Program-made: the position numbers and the translations under genes
Shown here: piece after piece, positions 6,623-15,009 of the stretch
Layout of the letters: every line of letters starts with the position of its first letter
Position numbering within the stretch: position 1 is the first letter of the stretch
DNA from: Nitrospina sp.
GTDB taxonomy: Bacteria > Nitrospinota > Nitrospinia > Nitrospinales > VA-1
DNA length: 45,862 bases
Direction of reading: 5' to 3'
NCBI GenBank assembly: GCA_018697205.1
Contig: JABHTG010000008.1
Coordinates: 1-45,862, forward strand
The notes under the pieces: generated by a model
Databases searched by the model: none
Told to the model about the DNA's origin: nothing
What the model saw: only the letters and a program-made list of their open reading frames with translations

Positions 6623-7879
6623 TTAGTACTGATATGCGACACCGAAGTCAAACACGTTAACGGTTGTTCCAGCGTCACCGTTAACAGCACCAGATTCTTC
6701 TGTACCACCCTTAAACTCCGAACGATAGCTAGTTTTTAAGGCAACCATAGGGTGTGGCTTATAAGCAACTCCAAATGTAAAAACATCGAAGTTTCGCTTA
6801 GGGTTAGATGCAGGCGAACCGCCTTCTACGCTGGCATCACCTAGTTTATCATTCGGCCTAATTTTCTGATACTGAATAAAAGGTATGATGTCGTGAATGG
6901 TTTTCTTACCCATCAACTCTGGTACATGTACTGCCAGTGTACCTAATAGGCCAAAAGCAGATTTAGGAATATTATCCGAACAAGCAAGACCACGCCCATT
7001 AGCACAAGCAGCGTTTAGCTTGTCTGTATCAGCAAGCCAAGCTTTCATAACGCCAAGGTCCCACTCCCATGGTCCTCGTTTGGTTTTATAATCCAATACT
7101 GTCATGGTTAAATTGGCATTATCATCAATAAATTCTCCACCCGTACCACCTGTATAAATAGAGAACCCTGCTTGGCCACCTGGCACTTTTTTCTCGACGC
7201 GAGCAGAAACTGCCATGTTATTTACCGTTAACCCTGTTATCTGACTACGACCTTTTCTTATGAAGTCTCTTGGTCTGAATTTACGGCTTAAGTCCAAAGC
7301 AGACACAGCGTTCGTTAAATAGGCACGATAAGAAATATCTCCCGTTGCCCCATGAACACCAAATCCTGCCTGTTGCCAAGTACTAGGAATTAACTTTACG
7401 TGAAAATCAGGGCGTTCAACCGTATAGAAGCGGTTTGGCTCATGAAACTCATTAAGGTTACCCATTGGCATTAACATGGTACCTGCTCTAAAGTTCAATT
7501 CTTCAGATACCAAAAAATCTAGGTGGCCAAATTCAAATTCAAGCTCTGATGCCGCATGCTCAAAGTCAATTTCCGCATTAAGGTGGATCCAATCGGTTAT
7601 TTCTGAGTGAACACCTATAACAAATCTATGTTGATCTACATATGACCCCATGTCACCAACTTCGTTACTATTTTTCCAGTGGGTTTCACCATATCCGTGT
7701 ACCGTGGTTCTACTAAGAAGTCCTTCTCCACCTGATGAACTTTTCATTCTGTCTAACTCATCTGAAACGATATTAAGCCTTCGTTCTAGCTCATTTACAT
7801 CAGCAGCAAACCCTGGTGTAGCAATAGCAAATAACATAAGCATCGCTATTGAGAATGAAAACCATTTTCTGTAATTCAT
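6623..7879 (-). CDS. Outer-membrane porin (phosphate-selective porin O/P-like)
   Basis: A 418-aa exported beta-barrel. Residues 1-25 are a signal peptide with a cleavage site at PGFA-A. Residues about 27-46 form a short coiled coil (VNELERRLNIVSDELDRM) typical of porins that anchor or trimerise by it. The rest has alternating beta-strand sequence, RFYTVERPDFHVKLIPSTWQ and similar strand/turn motifs as in OprO/OprP-like porins, and the chain ends in aromatic Tyr (FGVAYQY), the Bam recognition signal. Two Cys (ACANGRGLAC) probably form a loop disulfide. Upstream are a Fur-type box and a second promoter with a dyad, and a terminator follows. So iron or another metal signal probably controls it; the transported solute is unknown. 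Confidence 0.85.
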   Translation of the reverse strand: MNYRKWFSFSIAMLMLFAIATPGFAADVNELERRLNIVSDELDRMKSSSGGEGLLSRTTVHGYGETHWKNSNEVGDMGSYVDQHRFVIGVHSEITDWIHLNAEIDFEHAASELEFEFGHLDFLVSEELNFRAGTMLMPMGNLNEFHEPNRFYTVERPDFHVKLIPSTWQQAGFGVHGATGDISYRAYLTNAVSALDLSRKFRPRDFIRKGRSQITGLTVNNMAVSARVEKKVPGGQAGFSIYTGGTGGEFIDDNANLTMTVLDYKTKRGPWEWDLGVMKAWLADTDKLNAACANGRGLACSDNIPKSAFGLLGTLAVHVPELMGKKTIHDIIPFIQYQKIRPNDKLGDASVEGGSPASNPKRNFDVFTFGVAYKPHPMVALKTSYRSEFKGGTEESGAVNGDAGTTVNVFDFGVAYQY

Positions 7880-7900
7880 ACCTACAATCTCCTCTTATGT

Positions 7901-7937
7901 GGTTGTCTTTTAATAATTTAGTGACAACCTATGTCAA
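7901..7937 (-). promoter_or_regulatory. Proximal porin promoter with flanking 7-bp dyad
   Basis: Minus-strand TTGACA (7937-7932), 16 bp, then TATTAA (7915-7910), about 30 nt before the porin ATG. Perfect 7-bp half-sites GGTTGTC (7901-7907) and GACAACC (7923-7929), 15 bp apart, bracket the -10. The geometry suggests an operator for a dimeric regulator other than Fur. Confidence 0.5.
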
Positions 7938-8007
7938 TCTTCGAGCTTCAGAGCGACTCAAAACTCAATAATGATATTTAATATGATATTCAATTTCATA
8001 ACTTAAT

Positions 8008-8043
8008 AATAATGATTATTATTATCTATTAATAAAAGTCAAC
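8008..8043 (-). promoter_or_regulatory. Distal porin promoter overlapped by a Fur-type box
   Basis: AATAATGATTATTATTATC (8008-8026) matches the classical 19-bp Fur box at 16 of 19 positions. On the minus strand a TTGACT -35 (8043-8038) and TAATAA -10 (8021-8016) are 16 bp apart, the -10 lying inside the box. This is the arrangement for repression by Fur with iron. The region is very AT-rich, so the match is suggestive. Confidence 0.5.
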
Positions 8044-8139
8044 TGTTTTTTAAAGGCTTTCTATAATTTTAAATTTAAGTCATTTGAAAACAGTTAGTTA
8101 AGTTTTAAATTCAAAATAATAAAAATTAAACTATTGATA

Positions 8140-8424
8140 TTAATTAGATATTTTCCCCAAGCATTTTTTCATGGCTGAAATACTACTTGAATGTGTACGA
8201 TCAATCTGGATTCCATAAAGCTGGGCCATGCGAACAGTACCCTCAACCATCGTGTGGGAAACATTTCCAGTACAAATAACAATTCTTTCAAATTTACTCA
8301 GGCGTTTGACCATGTCTGGAAATTTTTTACTAAAAACTTTTACATCATTAAACCCCAAGCTTTTACCATGTTTTAAATAATGTGGTTTTAGCCTATCTAA
8401 ACCGCCTAAAATAGCAACACTCAC
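8140..8424 (-). CDS. DUF2325 domain protein under Fur-type operator
   Basis: A 94-aa protein matching DUF2325: an N-terminal beta strand with VAILGG, a central VICTGNVSHTMV and a C-terminal HSSSISAMKKCL. Biochemical role of the family is unknown. GTG at 8424 is the start: an in-frame TGA directly precedes it, and GGAGGAG lies upstream. About 90 bp further upstream is a 47-bp perfect palindrome with a Fur-type core overlapping a good promoter, so iron-dependent repression is likely. Followed by the porin, also with a Fur-type box. The family match is good. A role in iron or metal homeostasis is inferred only from regulation. Confidence 0.75.
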   Translation of the reverse strand: MSVAILGGLDRLKPHYLKHGKSLGFNDVKVFSKKFPDMVKRLSKFERIVICTGNVSHTMVEGTVRMAQLYGIQIDRTHSSSISAMKKCLGKISN

Positions 8425-8470
8425 AACATTATCTCCTCCTTTAAATGATGTAGTTAAGTCTGTGTCTTAC

Positions 8471-8521
8471 CAATCACAATCGATAATGATAATTATTATC
8501 ATTATCGATTGTGATTGTCAA
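8471..8521 (-). promoter_or_regulatory. 47-bp perfect palindrome with Fur core on the DUF2325 promoter
   Basis: Positions 8471-8517 form an inverted repeat with 23-bp arms and a single central base (8494). The core TGATAATTATTATCA (8487-8501) is a perfect 7-1-7 Fur motif, and 8482-8500 matches the 19-bp Fur box at 18 of 19. On the minus strand TTGACA (8521-8516) and TAATAA (8498-8493) are 17 bp apart, placing the -10 on the palindrome centre. Transcript from here would lead into the DUF2325 gene. The arms extend 8 bp beyond the Fur core with GATTGTGATTG-type sequence, more than Fur needs. Confidence 0.8.
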
Positions 8522-8668
8522 CACAAATTGAAAAAAATCAATAGAAAGAGATCTAATTAAAAGAATATAAGAGCGGGTTGTGGGTAAGTATAACTTGGGG
8601 CAAGAAATATAGCCGGGAGGTACCAAACTTAATATTGGCTATTTATAACCAAAATTAAGGCGTTAAAA

Positions 8669-9433
8669 TTAAAAGACTGTTTGGCCATTGAGGCGAGTTA
8701 GCACCTCACATCCATTATCAACTACGGCAAGAGTATGTTCAAATTGGGCTGATGCCAACCCATCTTTGGTCACTGCTGTCCATTTATCAGAAAGAATTTC
8801 AAGGTCTGGTTTTCCTTCATTAATCATAGGTTCTATAGTAAAAACCATCCCCTTCTTCAGCTCTATCCCTTCACCAAAAGTACCAACGTGAAGAACCTGT
8901 GGGTCTTCGTGAAAACTCCTTCCTATTCCATGCCCACAGAATTCTCTTACCACCGAAAAACCTCTTTGCTCAGCAATATTTTGAATAGTGGCACCAATAT
9001 CTCCAAGGTGCGCTCCGGGTTTAACCAATTTAATTGCACTCTGCAATGCTTCTTTGCAAGTTTCAACTAGTTTGGTCATTTTTTTTCGGGCTGAACCGAC
9101 ATGAAACATTCTACTAGTATCTCCATGAAATCCATTAAGATAAGTAGTAATGTCTAGATTAACAACATCACCATTTCGTAGCTTTCGATCAGATGGAATT
9201 CCATGGCAGATTTCTTCATTAATCGAAGAACAGATACTCTTTGGGAAACCCCTATAGTTTAGTGGTGACGGGACAGCGCCGTTAGAAACAATAAAATCAT
9301 GGCAAATCTCATCTAGTCTATTAGTTGTTACACCAGGCTTAACATAAGGCTCAATCATTATAAGAACCTCAGCTGCTAACTTAGCAGACTTCCTCATTAG
9401 CTCTATTTCTTCATCGGTTTTTAGATGAATCAT
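8669..9433 (-). CDS. map: Methionine aminopeptidase type I
   Basis: A 254-aa M24A peptidase that removes the initiator Met from new proteins in the cytoplasm. All metal ligands are recognisable: the CHGIPSD His near the substrate pocket, NLDITTYLNGFHGDTSRMF with two Asp, GHGIGRSFHEDP with His, MVFTIEPMIN with Glu, and SAQFEHTLAV with the last Glu. No N-terminal SH3-like extension. The frame opens back to a GTG at 9451, but ATG at 9433 gives the usual N-terminus (MIHLKTDEEIELMRK) with GGGA upstream. It overlaps the end of era by 23 bp, so the two are co-transcribed. Confidence 0.93.
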   Translation of the reverse strand: MIHLKTDEEIELMRKSAKLAAEVLIMIEPYVKPGVTTNRLDEICHDFIVSNGAVPSPLNYRGFPKSICSSINEEICHGIPSDRKLRNGDVVNLDITTYLNGFHGDTSRMFHVGSARKKMTKLVETCKEALQSAIKLVKPGAHLGDIGATIQNIAEQRGFSVVREFCGHGIGRSFHEDPQVLHVGTFGEGIELKKGMVFTIEPMINEGKPDLEILSDKWTAVTKDGLASAQFEHTLAVVDNGCEVLTRLNGQTVF

Positions 9434-10328
9434 ACATATATCCCAGATCACGGAGACTTCTTTTATCGTCTCTCCAGTTATTTTTTACCTTTACAAAAAG
9501 GTTTAGATAGACTTTACAACCAAAACGTTTCTCAATTTCTTCGCGTGCTGGTTTACCAAGTTTTTTCAACATGGATCCATTAGAACCAATTAAAATTTTT
9601 TTCTGCGATGCGGTTTCAGCTATAATCACCGCGTCAATAACCCACACCCCATTATTACCTTCGTAGGTCTGTTCAACAACCACTGCAATTGAGTAAGGAA
9701 CTTCCATATGAGTTCTTTGCATTATTTTTTCTCGCACGATTTCCTCAAGCAAGAACTCTTCCGAACAATCAGTTATCATGTCAACCGGGAAATATTGAGG
9801 ACCTTCTGGTAAATAGTTAAGAACCGTTTGCCCAAGGTCTTCCAGACCATCAGATCGCAATGCTGAAACTGGAATAATTTCCCTAAAATCGAATTTCTCA
9901 TCAGCTTCTGCAATCAAACTAAGCAAATCCGGTTTCGAAGCAATATCGATTTTATTAATAATAAGAATTTTGAGGGAATCTATATCCTTTAGTGTATCCA
10001 AAACAAACATGTCATTTTCAGCAAAACCCTGTTTTGCATCAACAACAAACAAAATAATATCTACGTCCTTATAGGTACTGAGCGAGGCCTTGACCATCAA
10101 CTGGTTAAATTGAGAAGAAGCTTTGTGAATTCCCGGAGTATCCAGTAAAATGATCTGCCCACCGGGAAAATGAACCACACCGGTTATTTTATTTCTAGTT
10201 GTCTGAGGTTTGTGTGATGTAGCCGCAATTTTTCTCATAACAAGATTGTTAAGAAGTGTAGATTTCCCCACATTGGGCTTACCTATAATTGCAGCATAAC
10301 CAGATTTAAAATTTTCTTCTTTTTTCAA
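9411..10328 (-). CDS. era: GTPase Era, ribosome assembly
   Basis: A 305-aa GTPase with a C-terminal KH domain. G1 is GKPNVGKS (16-23), G3 is DTPG, G4 is NKID and G5 is SALRSDG. The KH domain at about 225-295 has GSNGSMLKKLGKPAREEIEK, the GxxG-type RNA loop, then the conserved F-V-K-NWR-D segment. Era binds the 3' end of 16S rRNA and helps mature the 30S subunit. Followed by map with overlap. The upstream 287-bp gap to hemW is divergent and holds no gene; I see only an AT-rich promoter region and a short CCTAC-GTAGG dyad (10553-10566). Confidence 0.95.
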   Translation of the reverse strand: MKKEENFKSGYAAIIGKPNVGKSTLLNNLVMRKIAATSHKPQTTRNKITGVVHFPGGQIILLDTPGIHKASSQFNQLMVKASLSTYKDVDIILFVVDAKQGFAENDMFVLDTLKDIDSLKILIINKIDIASKPDLLSLIAEADEKFDFREIIPVSALRSDGLEDLGQTVLNYLPEGPQYFPVDMITDCSEEFLLEEIVREKIMQRTHMEVPYSIAVVVEQTYEGNNGVWVIDAVIIAETASQKKILIGSNGSMLKKLGKPAREEIEKRFGCKVYLNLFVKVKNNWRDDKRSLRDLGYMYDSSKNR

Positions 10329-10615
10329 TGCGAAATAAACAGATAAATAATTAATTTATTAACCCAGAGTCGTAAAGGTGAGTAATCAAAACGACTAAGG
10401 CATAACTTTAAAAGGATAACAAACAACTGTACTATAATACCTTAAAGTAGCCTTAACTCATCATTTAATTTAGATTCGCACAAACACAAATTTACTTGAA
10501 TTAAAAATATTTTAATACTCGTAGTTAACCAATAAAACAATTTACAACTAGGCCTACATACGTAGGTTAAAACAAATATTCTTAAAAAAAAAATCTAAAA
10601 ATAACATAAAAAATA

Positions 10616-11755
10616 GTGAAGCAACCCCTAGGACTATATATTCACATTCCCTACTGCATACACAAGTGTGGTTATTGTGACTTTAATTCTCATCCAGTTA
10701 AACAAGATGAAATGGACCACTATATCGATGCTCTTGTTTGTGAAATGCAACATTATGCAAAAATTCACTCTGATACCAATAGCATTAGAACTATTTTTCT
10801 TGGCGGAGGAACACCAACCACACTAACTGCTTTTCAATTAGATCGTATTTTCAAGGAATGTATAAATAACTTCACTATAGTATCCGATGCCGAAATAACA
10901 ATTGAAGCAAATCCCGCAACAATTGGAATAGAACAAATGAAGTCCATTCGCCAAACAGGATACAACCGGATTAGTATAGGGGTTCAGTCCTTTGACAAAA
11001 CCGAATTAAAAGTCTTAGATCGGGCGCATGGACCGGAAGAAATTCATTCAACTGTAGACTGTGCAAGAAAAGCTGGGTTTGAAAACCTTTCCCTTGATCT
11101 TATGTTTGCTATCCCAAATCAATCCCTCTCATCCTGGGAAAACAATCTAAACAAAGCCATAGAAAAAAATCCGGAGCATATTTCTACATACAATCTGACC
11201 ATTGAGCAGGGAACGGCTTTTTCAAAACTTGAATCTAACGGAAAACTAATAATGCCTGATGATGGACATCAACTGGAGTTGTACAAAAAAACAATCGAAC
11301 GCCTTAAAAAAAAAGGACTCCACCACTATGAAATATCAAATTTTGCTCGCCCAGGGAAAAAATGCAAACATAACATCACTTACTGGGAAAACTCAAACAC
11401 CCTCGGAATAGGTGCAGGAGCATCTTCATATATAGATGGGACCCGATTTAAAAACATTAATCTACCGGCCCATTATATCCGACAAGTAAAAGAGAAAAAA
11501 ACTGCAGTTGAATATAGTGAAACTCTCAATTCTCGTCAAGCAATGGGCGAAACTATCATGCTGGGACTGCGATTAATCGAAGGCATCAGCATTCACCAGT
11601 TTGAAAAGCGCTTTCAAATTTCTTTTACAATTTTTTTTAAAACTATTATTTCTTCACTTAAGGAAAAAGGGCTAGTTGTTATCGAAAAAGACTACCTACG
11701 TCTTTCAAAAAAAGGCCTGTTTTTAGCAGACTCTGTTATTTTAGAATTTATTTAA
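10616..11755 (+). CDS. hemW: HemW-like radical SAM protein
   Basis: A 379-aa radical SAM protein of the HemN/HemW family. The cluster motif is C14xxxC18xxC21 (PYCIHKCGYCDFNS) with Phe after CD, where true HemN has a fourth Cys, which places it with HemW, the heme-binding chaperone, rather than the oxygen-independent coproporphyrinogen oxidase. The GGGTPT motif follows (FLGGGTPTTL), and the HemN C-terminal domain is present. Start is GTG at 10616, with no upstream in-frame ATG that fits; the ribosome binding site is weak. It heads a rightward run with a TPR protein and mazG. Confidence 0.88.
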   Translation: MKQPLGLYIHIPYCIHKCGYCDFNSHPVKQDEMDHYIDALVCEMQHYAKIHSDTNSIRTIFLGGGTPTTLTAFQLDRIFKECINNFTIVSDAEITIEANPATIGIEQMKSIRQTGYNRISIGVQSFDKTELKVLDRAHGPEEIHSTVDCARKAGFENLSLDLMFAIPNQSLSSWENNLNKAIEKNPEHISTYNLTIEQGTAFSKLESNGKLIMPDDGHQLELYKKTIERLKKKGLHHYEISNFARPGKKCKHNITYWENSNTLGIGAGASSYIDGTRFKNINLPAHYIRQVKEKKTAVEYSETLNSRQAMGETIMLGLRLIEGISIHQFEKRFQISFTIFFKTIISSLKEKGLVVIEKDYLRLSKKGLFLADSVILEFI

Positions 11756-11777
11756 AAATATAAACCATTAAAACGTA

Positions 11778-12401
11778 ATGAAAACTCATAAGTTACTATT
11801 CATTCTGATAATTACTATCATTTGTAGCACCGCTAGTTTCTCTCTAGCCAATCAAATTGAAACAAATAAATTGATGCGATATGCCGCCGAACTCAGCAAA
11901 AGCGGAAAAAATAAAGAAGCATTAAAAATTTTTTTAGAAATAAGTCGTAAAGAACCAAATAATTTTTATGCTTACAACAACCTGGGGATGGTGCATAGTG
12001 TGCTGCAAGAAAATGATAAAGCACTCAAAGCCTATGAAAAGAGCTTAACCATTAATCCTACCTTCCCAATGACTCTCAATAATATCGGCTATTTACACAT
12101 GACAATGGGCCATTATGACAAAGCTGAAATGTTTTTAAAAAAAGCTTCATCTTTATTCGGTTCATTTCATCTAGTATCAACGAACCTGGGAGAGCTTTAT
12201 CTTAAACAAAAGCGCTACGATGAAGCAATGATTTATCTAAAAAAATCTTTAAAAGACATGCCCACTTTTCCTCCCACTCATAATCTACTGGGAAAGCTTT
12301 ATCAGGCAAAGGGGCAAAAGGATAAAGCGGAGAAAGAATTTAATCTTTTTAAAAAATTAAACCAAAATTTAAATAGTTCTAATATAAAAATTAATAATTA
12401 A
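11778..12401 (+). CDS. Exported TPR-repeat protein
   Basis: A 207-aa protein with a signal peptide (residues 1-24, IICSTASFSLA-N) and about four TPR units from residue 30 on (NFYAYNNLGMVHSVLQEN, NPTFPMTLNNIGYLHMTMG, FHLVSTNLGELYLKQKRY, FPPTHNLLGKLYQAKGQK). The Cys at 16 is inside the signal region and not a convincing lipobox. TPR proteins of this size act as protein-protein adaptors in the periplasm. Its stop overlaps the ATG of mazG (TAATG), 22 nt after hemW, so the three are likely one transcript. Specific partner unknown. Confidence 0.75.
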   Translation: MKTHKLLFILIITIICSTASFSLANQIETNKLMRYAAELSKSGKNKEALKIFLEISRKEPNNFYAYNNLGMVHSVLQENDKALKAYEKSLTINPTFPMTLNNIGYLHMTMGHYDKAEMFLKKASSLFGSFHLVSTNLGELYLKQKRYDEAMIYLKKSLKDMPTFPPTHNLLGKLYQAKGQKDKAEKEFNLFKKLNQNLNSSNIKINN

Positions 12402-13183
12402 TGAAAGAAATTCTAAATTCCTTCTCCAAACTCATTAAAATCACAGACACCCTTATGGGAGAAGATGGCTGCCCATGGGACAAGGTGCAAACACGAGAAT
12501 CACTCAAACCATATCTAGTCGAAGAAACATATGAAGTATTAGAAGCATTAGATACAAACGACCCAGAAAAAATTAAAGACGAACTAGGTGACCTGCTATA
12601 CCAGATATTATTTCATTCTAAAATTTCTAGCATGAATGGTGAGTTTGACTTTCGAGACGTCCTAAATAATTTAAGTGAAAAAATGGTTCGGCGTCATCCG
12701 CACGTTTTCAAAACAAAAGAACTAAATACCCCTGATCAAGTAGTCGAACAATGGGAAGAAATAAAGAAAAATGAGAAGGGTCAAGCAAATAAAAAATCTA
12801 TTTTGGATAACATCCCAAAAAACCTTCCTAGCCTAATTAGAGCACAAAAAATTCAAAAAAAAGCTACGAAAGAAGGGTTTGACTGGGATCAAATAAACGA
12901 TGTTTTCGAAAAACTCGATGAAGAAGTCATAGAGTTTAAGGAAGCCGTTCTTCAGAAAAAAAATGTAGACATCAAAAACGAAATAGGCGATATTATTTTT
13001 GTGATCACCAACATAGCCAAATTTTACAAGGTCGATGCTGAGGAAGCACTTCGATCTACAAATAATAAATTCATAAAACGGTTTCAATATATAGAGAAAA
13101 AAATTCAGGAAAAAGGGAAAGTCCTGAAAGATTGCCCTCTAGAGGAGATGGAATTCTACTGGCAAGAAGCTAAAAATAAATAG
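12401..13183 (+). CDS. mazG: Nucleoside triphosphate pyrophosphohydrolase MazG
   Basis: A 260-aa tandem MazG protein. The N-terminal domain has GCPWDKVQTRESLKPYLVEE then EALDTND and KDELGDLLYQILFHSKI, giving the EEx(n)ExxD metal-binding pattern. The second domain repeats it (DEEVIEFKEAV, KNEIGDIIFVITNIAKF). It hydrolyses NTPs to NMP and pyrophosphate, cleaning aberrant nucleotides and in E. coli limiting ppGpp effects. Length fits the family. It overlaps the TPR gene and converges on the GT2 gene, with a 26-bp gap and no visible terminator. Confidence 0.92.
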   Translation: MKEILNSFSKLIKITDTLMGEDGCPWDKVQTRESLKPYLVEETYEVLEALDTNDPEKIKDELGDLLYQILFHSKISSMNGEFDFRDVLNNLSEKMVRRHPHVFKTKELNTPDQVVEQWEEIKKNEKGQANKKSILDNIPKNLPSLIRAQKIQKKATKEGFDWDQINDVFEKLDEEVIEFKEAVLQKKNVDIKNEIGDIIFVITNIAKFYKVDAEEALRSTNNKFIKRFQYIEKKIQEKGKVLKDCPLEEMEFYWQEAKNK

Positions 13184-13209
13184 TTTTCTTATTTTTTAAA
13201 TAACTCGTA

Positions 13210-14340
13210 TCACTTGTTATAAGTTCTTCCGCGCCATTCAGTACGCCCAAGTAAAAAGGTTTGCACCATTGAATTAAGTATTATTCCGACCATTACAATG
13301 GCTCCGAGAGGAAAAAGAAAAACGTTTTTTCTTTCTAAGTTCAACTCACGACATAAGCATATACCTACAATTAAAGATAATGTAAGCCCGAATAGTGAAA
13401 GACATACCCACTCAAGCCCTATCCCCACCCATAAATTATATACCACAATAATATAAGGGGTTAAGAGAAAGCAAAGAACCATAAACATGTAATAAAATGC
13501 CCTAAATATCGAATTTCCCATCGCCAAGAAAATATTTTTTCTCCAACCAATCCAAATTTCCTTCATAGAGTGGTACATACGAATTGAGAATAAACTCTTT
13601 CCATCTGCAACCAAAACAGAAAGACCGTTGAGCTTCGCTTTTTTGGCAATCATTATATCTTCGAGAACTTCGTTGGCGACGCTTTGATGACCACCGATTT
13701 TTTGATAAGACTCTTTCTTAAACAATAGAAATGCGCCGAACCCCATGGCACTTTTATTACCCGAGCTATTAACTTTCTTAAAGTTTGTAAGTGTCGCAAT
13801 AAATCCAAATATTACAGGCTGAACTACTCGTTCCCAAAATGATCCAAATATTGCCGCAGGCATAAGTGTCAACAAATCAATATCGCTAGATATCATTTTT
13901 TGCATAGCAGTTTTAAAGGCATGTGGCTGATATATAAGATCTGCGTCCGTAAACAAGAAAAATTGCCCTCTCGACTTTTTGTAAGCCTGGTGTAATGCGT
14001 AGGATTTGCCCACCCACCCTGGTTCTAACTTTGCTCCAGCAATAAATATCAAATTGGAGTATTCTTCTAACATTGAGCAAACAATTTTGGCTGTATCATC
14101 GCTAGAGTTATCATCCACAACAATAATCTCAAAATTTGGGTAATCCTGATTTAATAATGATTCCACACATTTTTTTATATCCCTCTCTTCATTTCGAGCT
14201 GGAATACAAACTGAAATATAGGGATAGGTGACCAGTTTCTCCTTAACCGGATAAAGCCTAATAAGGTATATCATATTTAAAGAAAGGTAGATCACTATAG
14301 AAATAATTAGAAGCACCTGAAAAATTGTAATTGGGACCAT
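13210..14340 (-). CDS. Membrane GT2 glycosyltransferase (HpnB/CrtQ-like)
   Basis: A 376-aa family 2 glycosyltransferase. An N-terminal membrane helix (residues 5-26) precedes the GT-A domain: VCIPARNEERDIKKCVESLL, VVDDNSSDDT, and FTDADL as the DxD. GWVGKSYALHQAYKKSRGQF and the VLEDIMIAKKAK acidic motif fit the HpnB/CrtQ group, which glycosylates hopanoids or carotenoids. Three to four C-terminal membrane helices (about 270-365) end in WRGRTYNK, also typical. No hopanoid or carotenoid genes are nearby, so the acceptor is unknown. It is divergent from the SH3 protein. Confidence 0.75.
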   Translation of the reverse strand: MVPITIFQVLLIISIVIYLSLNMIYLIRLYPVKEKLVTYPYISVCIPARNEERDIKKCVESLLNQDYPNFEIIVVDDNSSDDTAKIVCSMLEEYSNLIFIAGAKLEPGWVGKSYALHQAYKKSRGQFFLFTDADLIYQPHAFKTAMQKMISSDIDLLTLMPAAIFGSFWERVVQPVIFGFIATLTNFKKVNSSGNKSAMGFGAFLLFKKESYQKIGGHQSVANEVLEDIMIAKKAKLNGLSVLVADGKSLFSIRMYHSMKEIWIGWRKNIFLAMGNSIFRAFYYMFMVLCFLLTPYIIVVYNLWVGIGLEWVCLSLFGLTLSLIVGICLCRELNLERKNVFLFPLGAIVMVGIILNSMVQTFLLGRTEWRGRTYNK

Positions 14341-14517
14341 AAGTTTAAATTTATAGAAATGTAATAAAAAAAATTAACCACTAACTAGCAATTATAGCGG
14401 GCCGATAAGGCTAAAAAATACTTACCCGGTTCAAAGTAAAAATAATTCTCTTTAAAAAAAGGCTAAGGCCAATGATTTATATTTTATTATAATAACCGAT
14501 AGCTTAAAATATCAACT

Positions 14518-15009
14518 ATGACTACTCAAATTCTAACCGCCTCAAAAACAAACAAAGGTTTTCTCTTTTATCTGTGTTTTTTATTTTTCACAATTATTGT
14601 GCTTCTACTTCAAGAAGGAACAGCTGAAGCACTTTGCATAAAGGACAAAAAAGCAAACCTTCGCTCAGGACCAGGAAAACATAATGAGAAACTATGGACT
14701 GTACTAAAATATATGCCATTAAGACAACTAGGTAGGCAAGGTAATTGGCTCAAGGTGAAGGATTTAGATAGTGATATTTACTGGGTGCATCGAAAGCTTA
14801 CAACTAAAGCCTACATGTGTGCTGTTATTAAAAAAGATAAAACAAGTTTACGAAAGAAGCCGAGTATGAAGTCACCTCAAGTTGAATGGAGTCCTATTAA
14901 TAAATTTTTTTCAATGAAAGTAATTAAAATAAAAGGGGCCTGGGTAAGTATTCAAGATGCTACAGGTGATCGCGCTTGGATCAAACGATCTCAGGTCTGG
15001 GTTCAATAG
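14518..15009 (+). CDS. Exported protein with two bacterial SH3 domains
   Basis: A 163-aa protein with an N-terminal signal or membrane anchor (hydrophobic residues about 15-35, ending GTAEALC) and two SH3b domains. Domain 1 has KKANLRSGPGKHNEKLW and NWLKVKDLDSDIYWVHRKL. Domain 2 has KTSLRKKPSMKSPQVEWS and AWVSIQDATGDRAWIKRSQVWV. Such proteins bind peptidoglycan or other envelope components in the periplasm. Its TAG at 15007-15009 abuts the TAG of the convergent histidine kinase on the other strand with no gap. Specific role unknown. Confidence 0.75.
   Translation: MTTQILTASKTNKGFLFYLCFLFFTIIVLLLQEGTAEALCIKDKKANLRSGPGKHNEKLWTVLKYMPLRQLGRQGNWLKVKDLDSDIYWVHRKLTTKAYMCAVIKKDKTSLRKKPSMKSPQVEWSPINKFFSMKVIKIKGAWVSIQDATGDRAWIKRSQVWVQ

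Noticed and set aside
10553-10566. CCTAC-ATAC-GTAGG dyad in the era-hemW gap
   Set aside because: Short arms; no promoter elements aligned with it.
10616-11755. Oxygen-independent coproporphyrinogen oxidase (HemN)
   Set aside because: The fourth Cys after CxxxCxxC is replaced by Phe, as in HemW.
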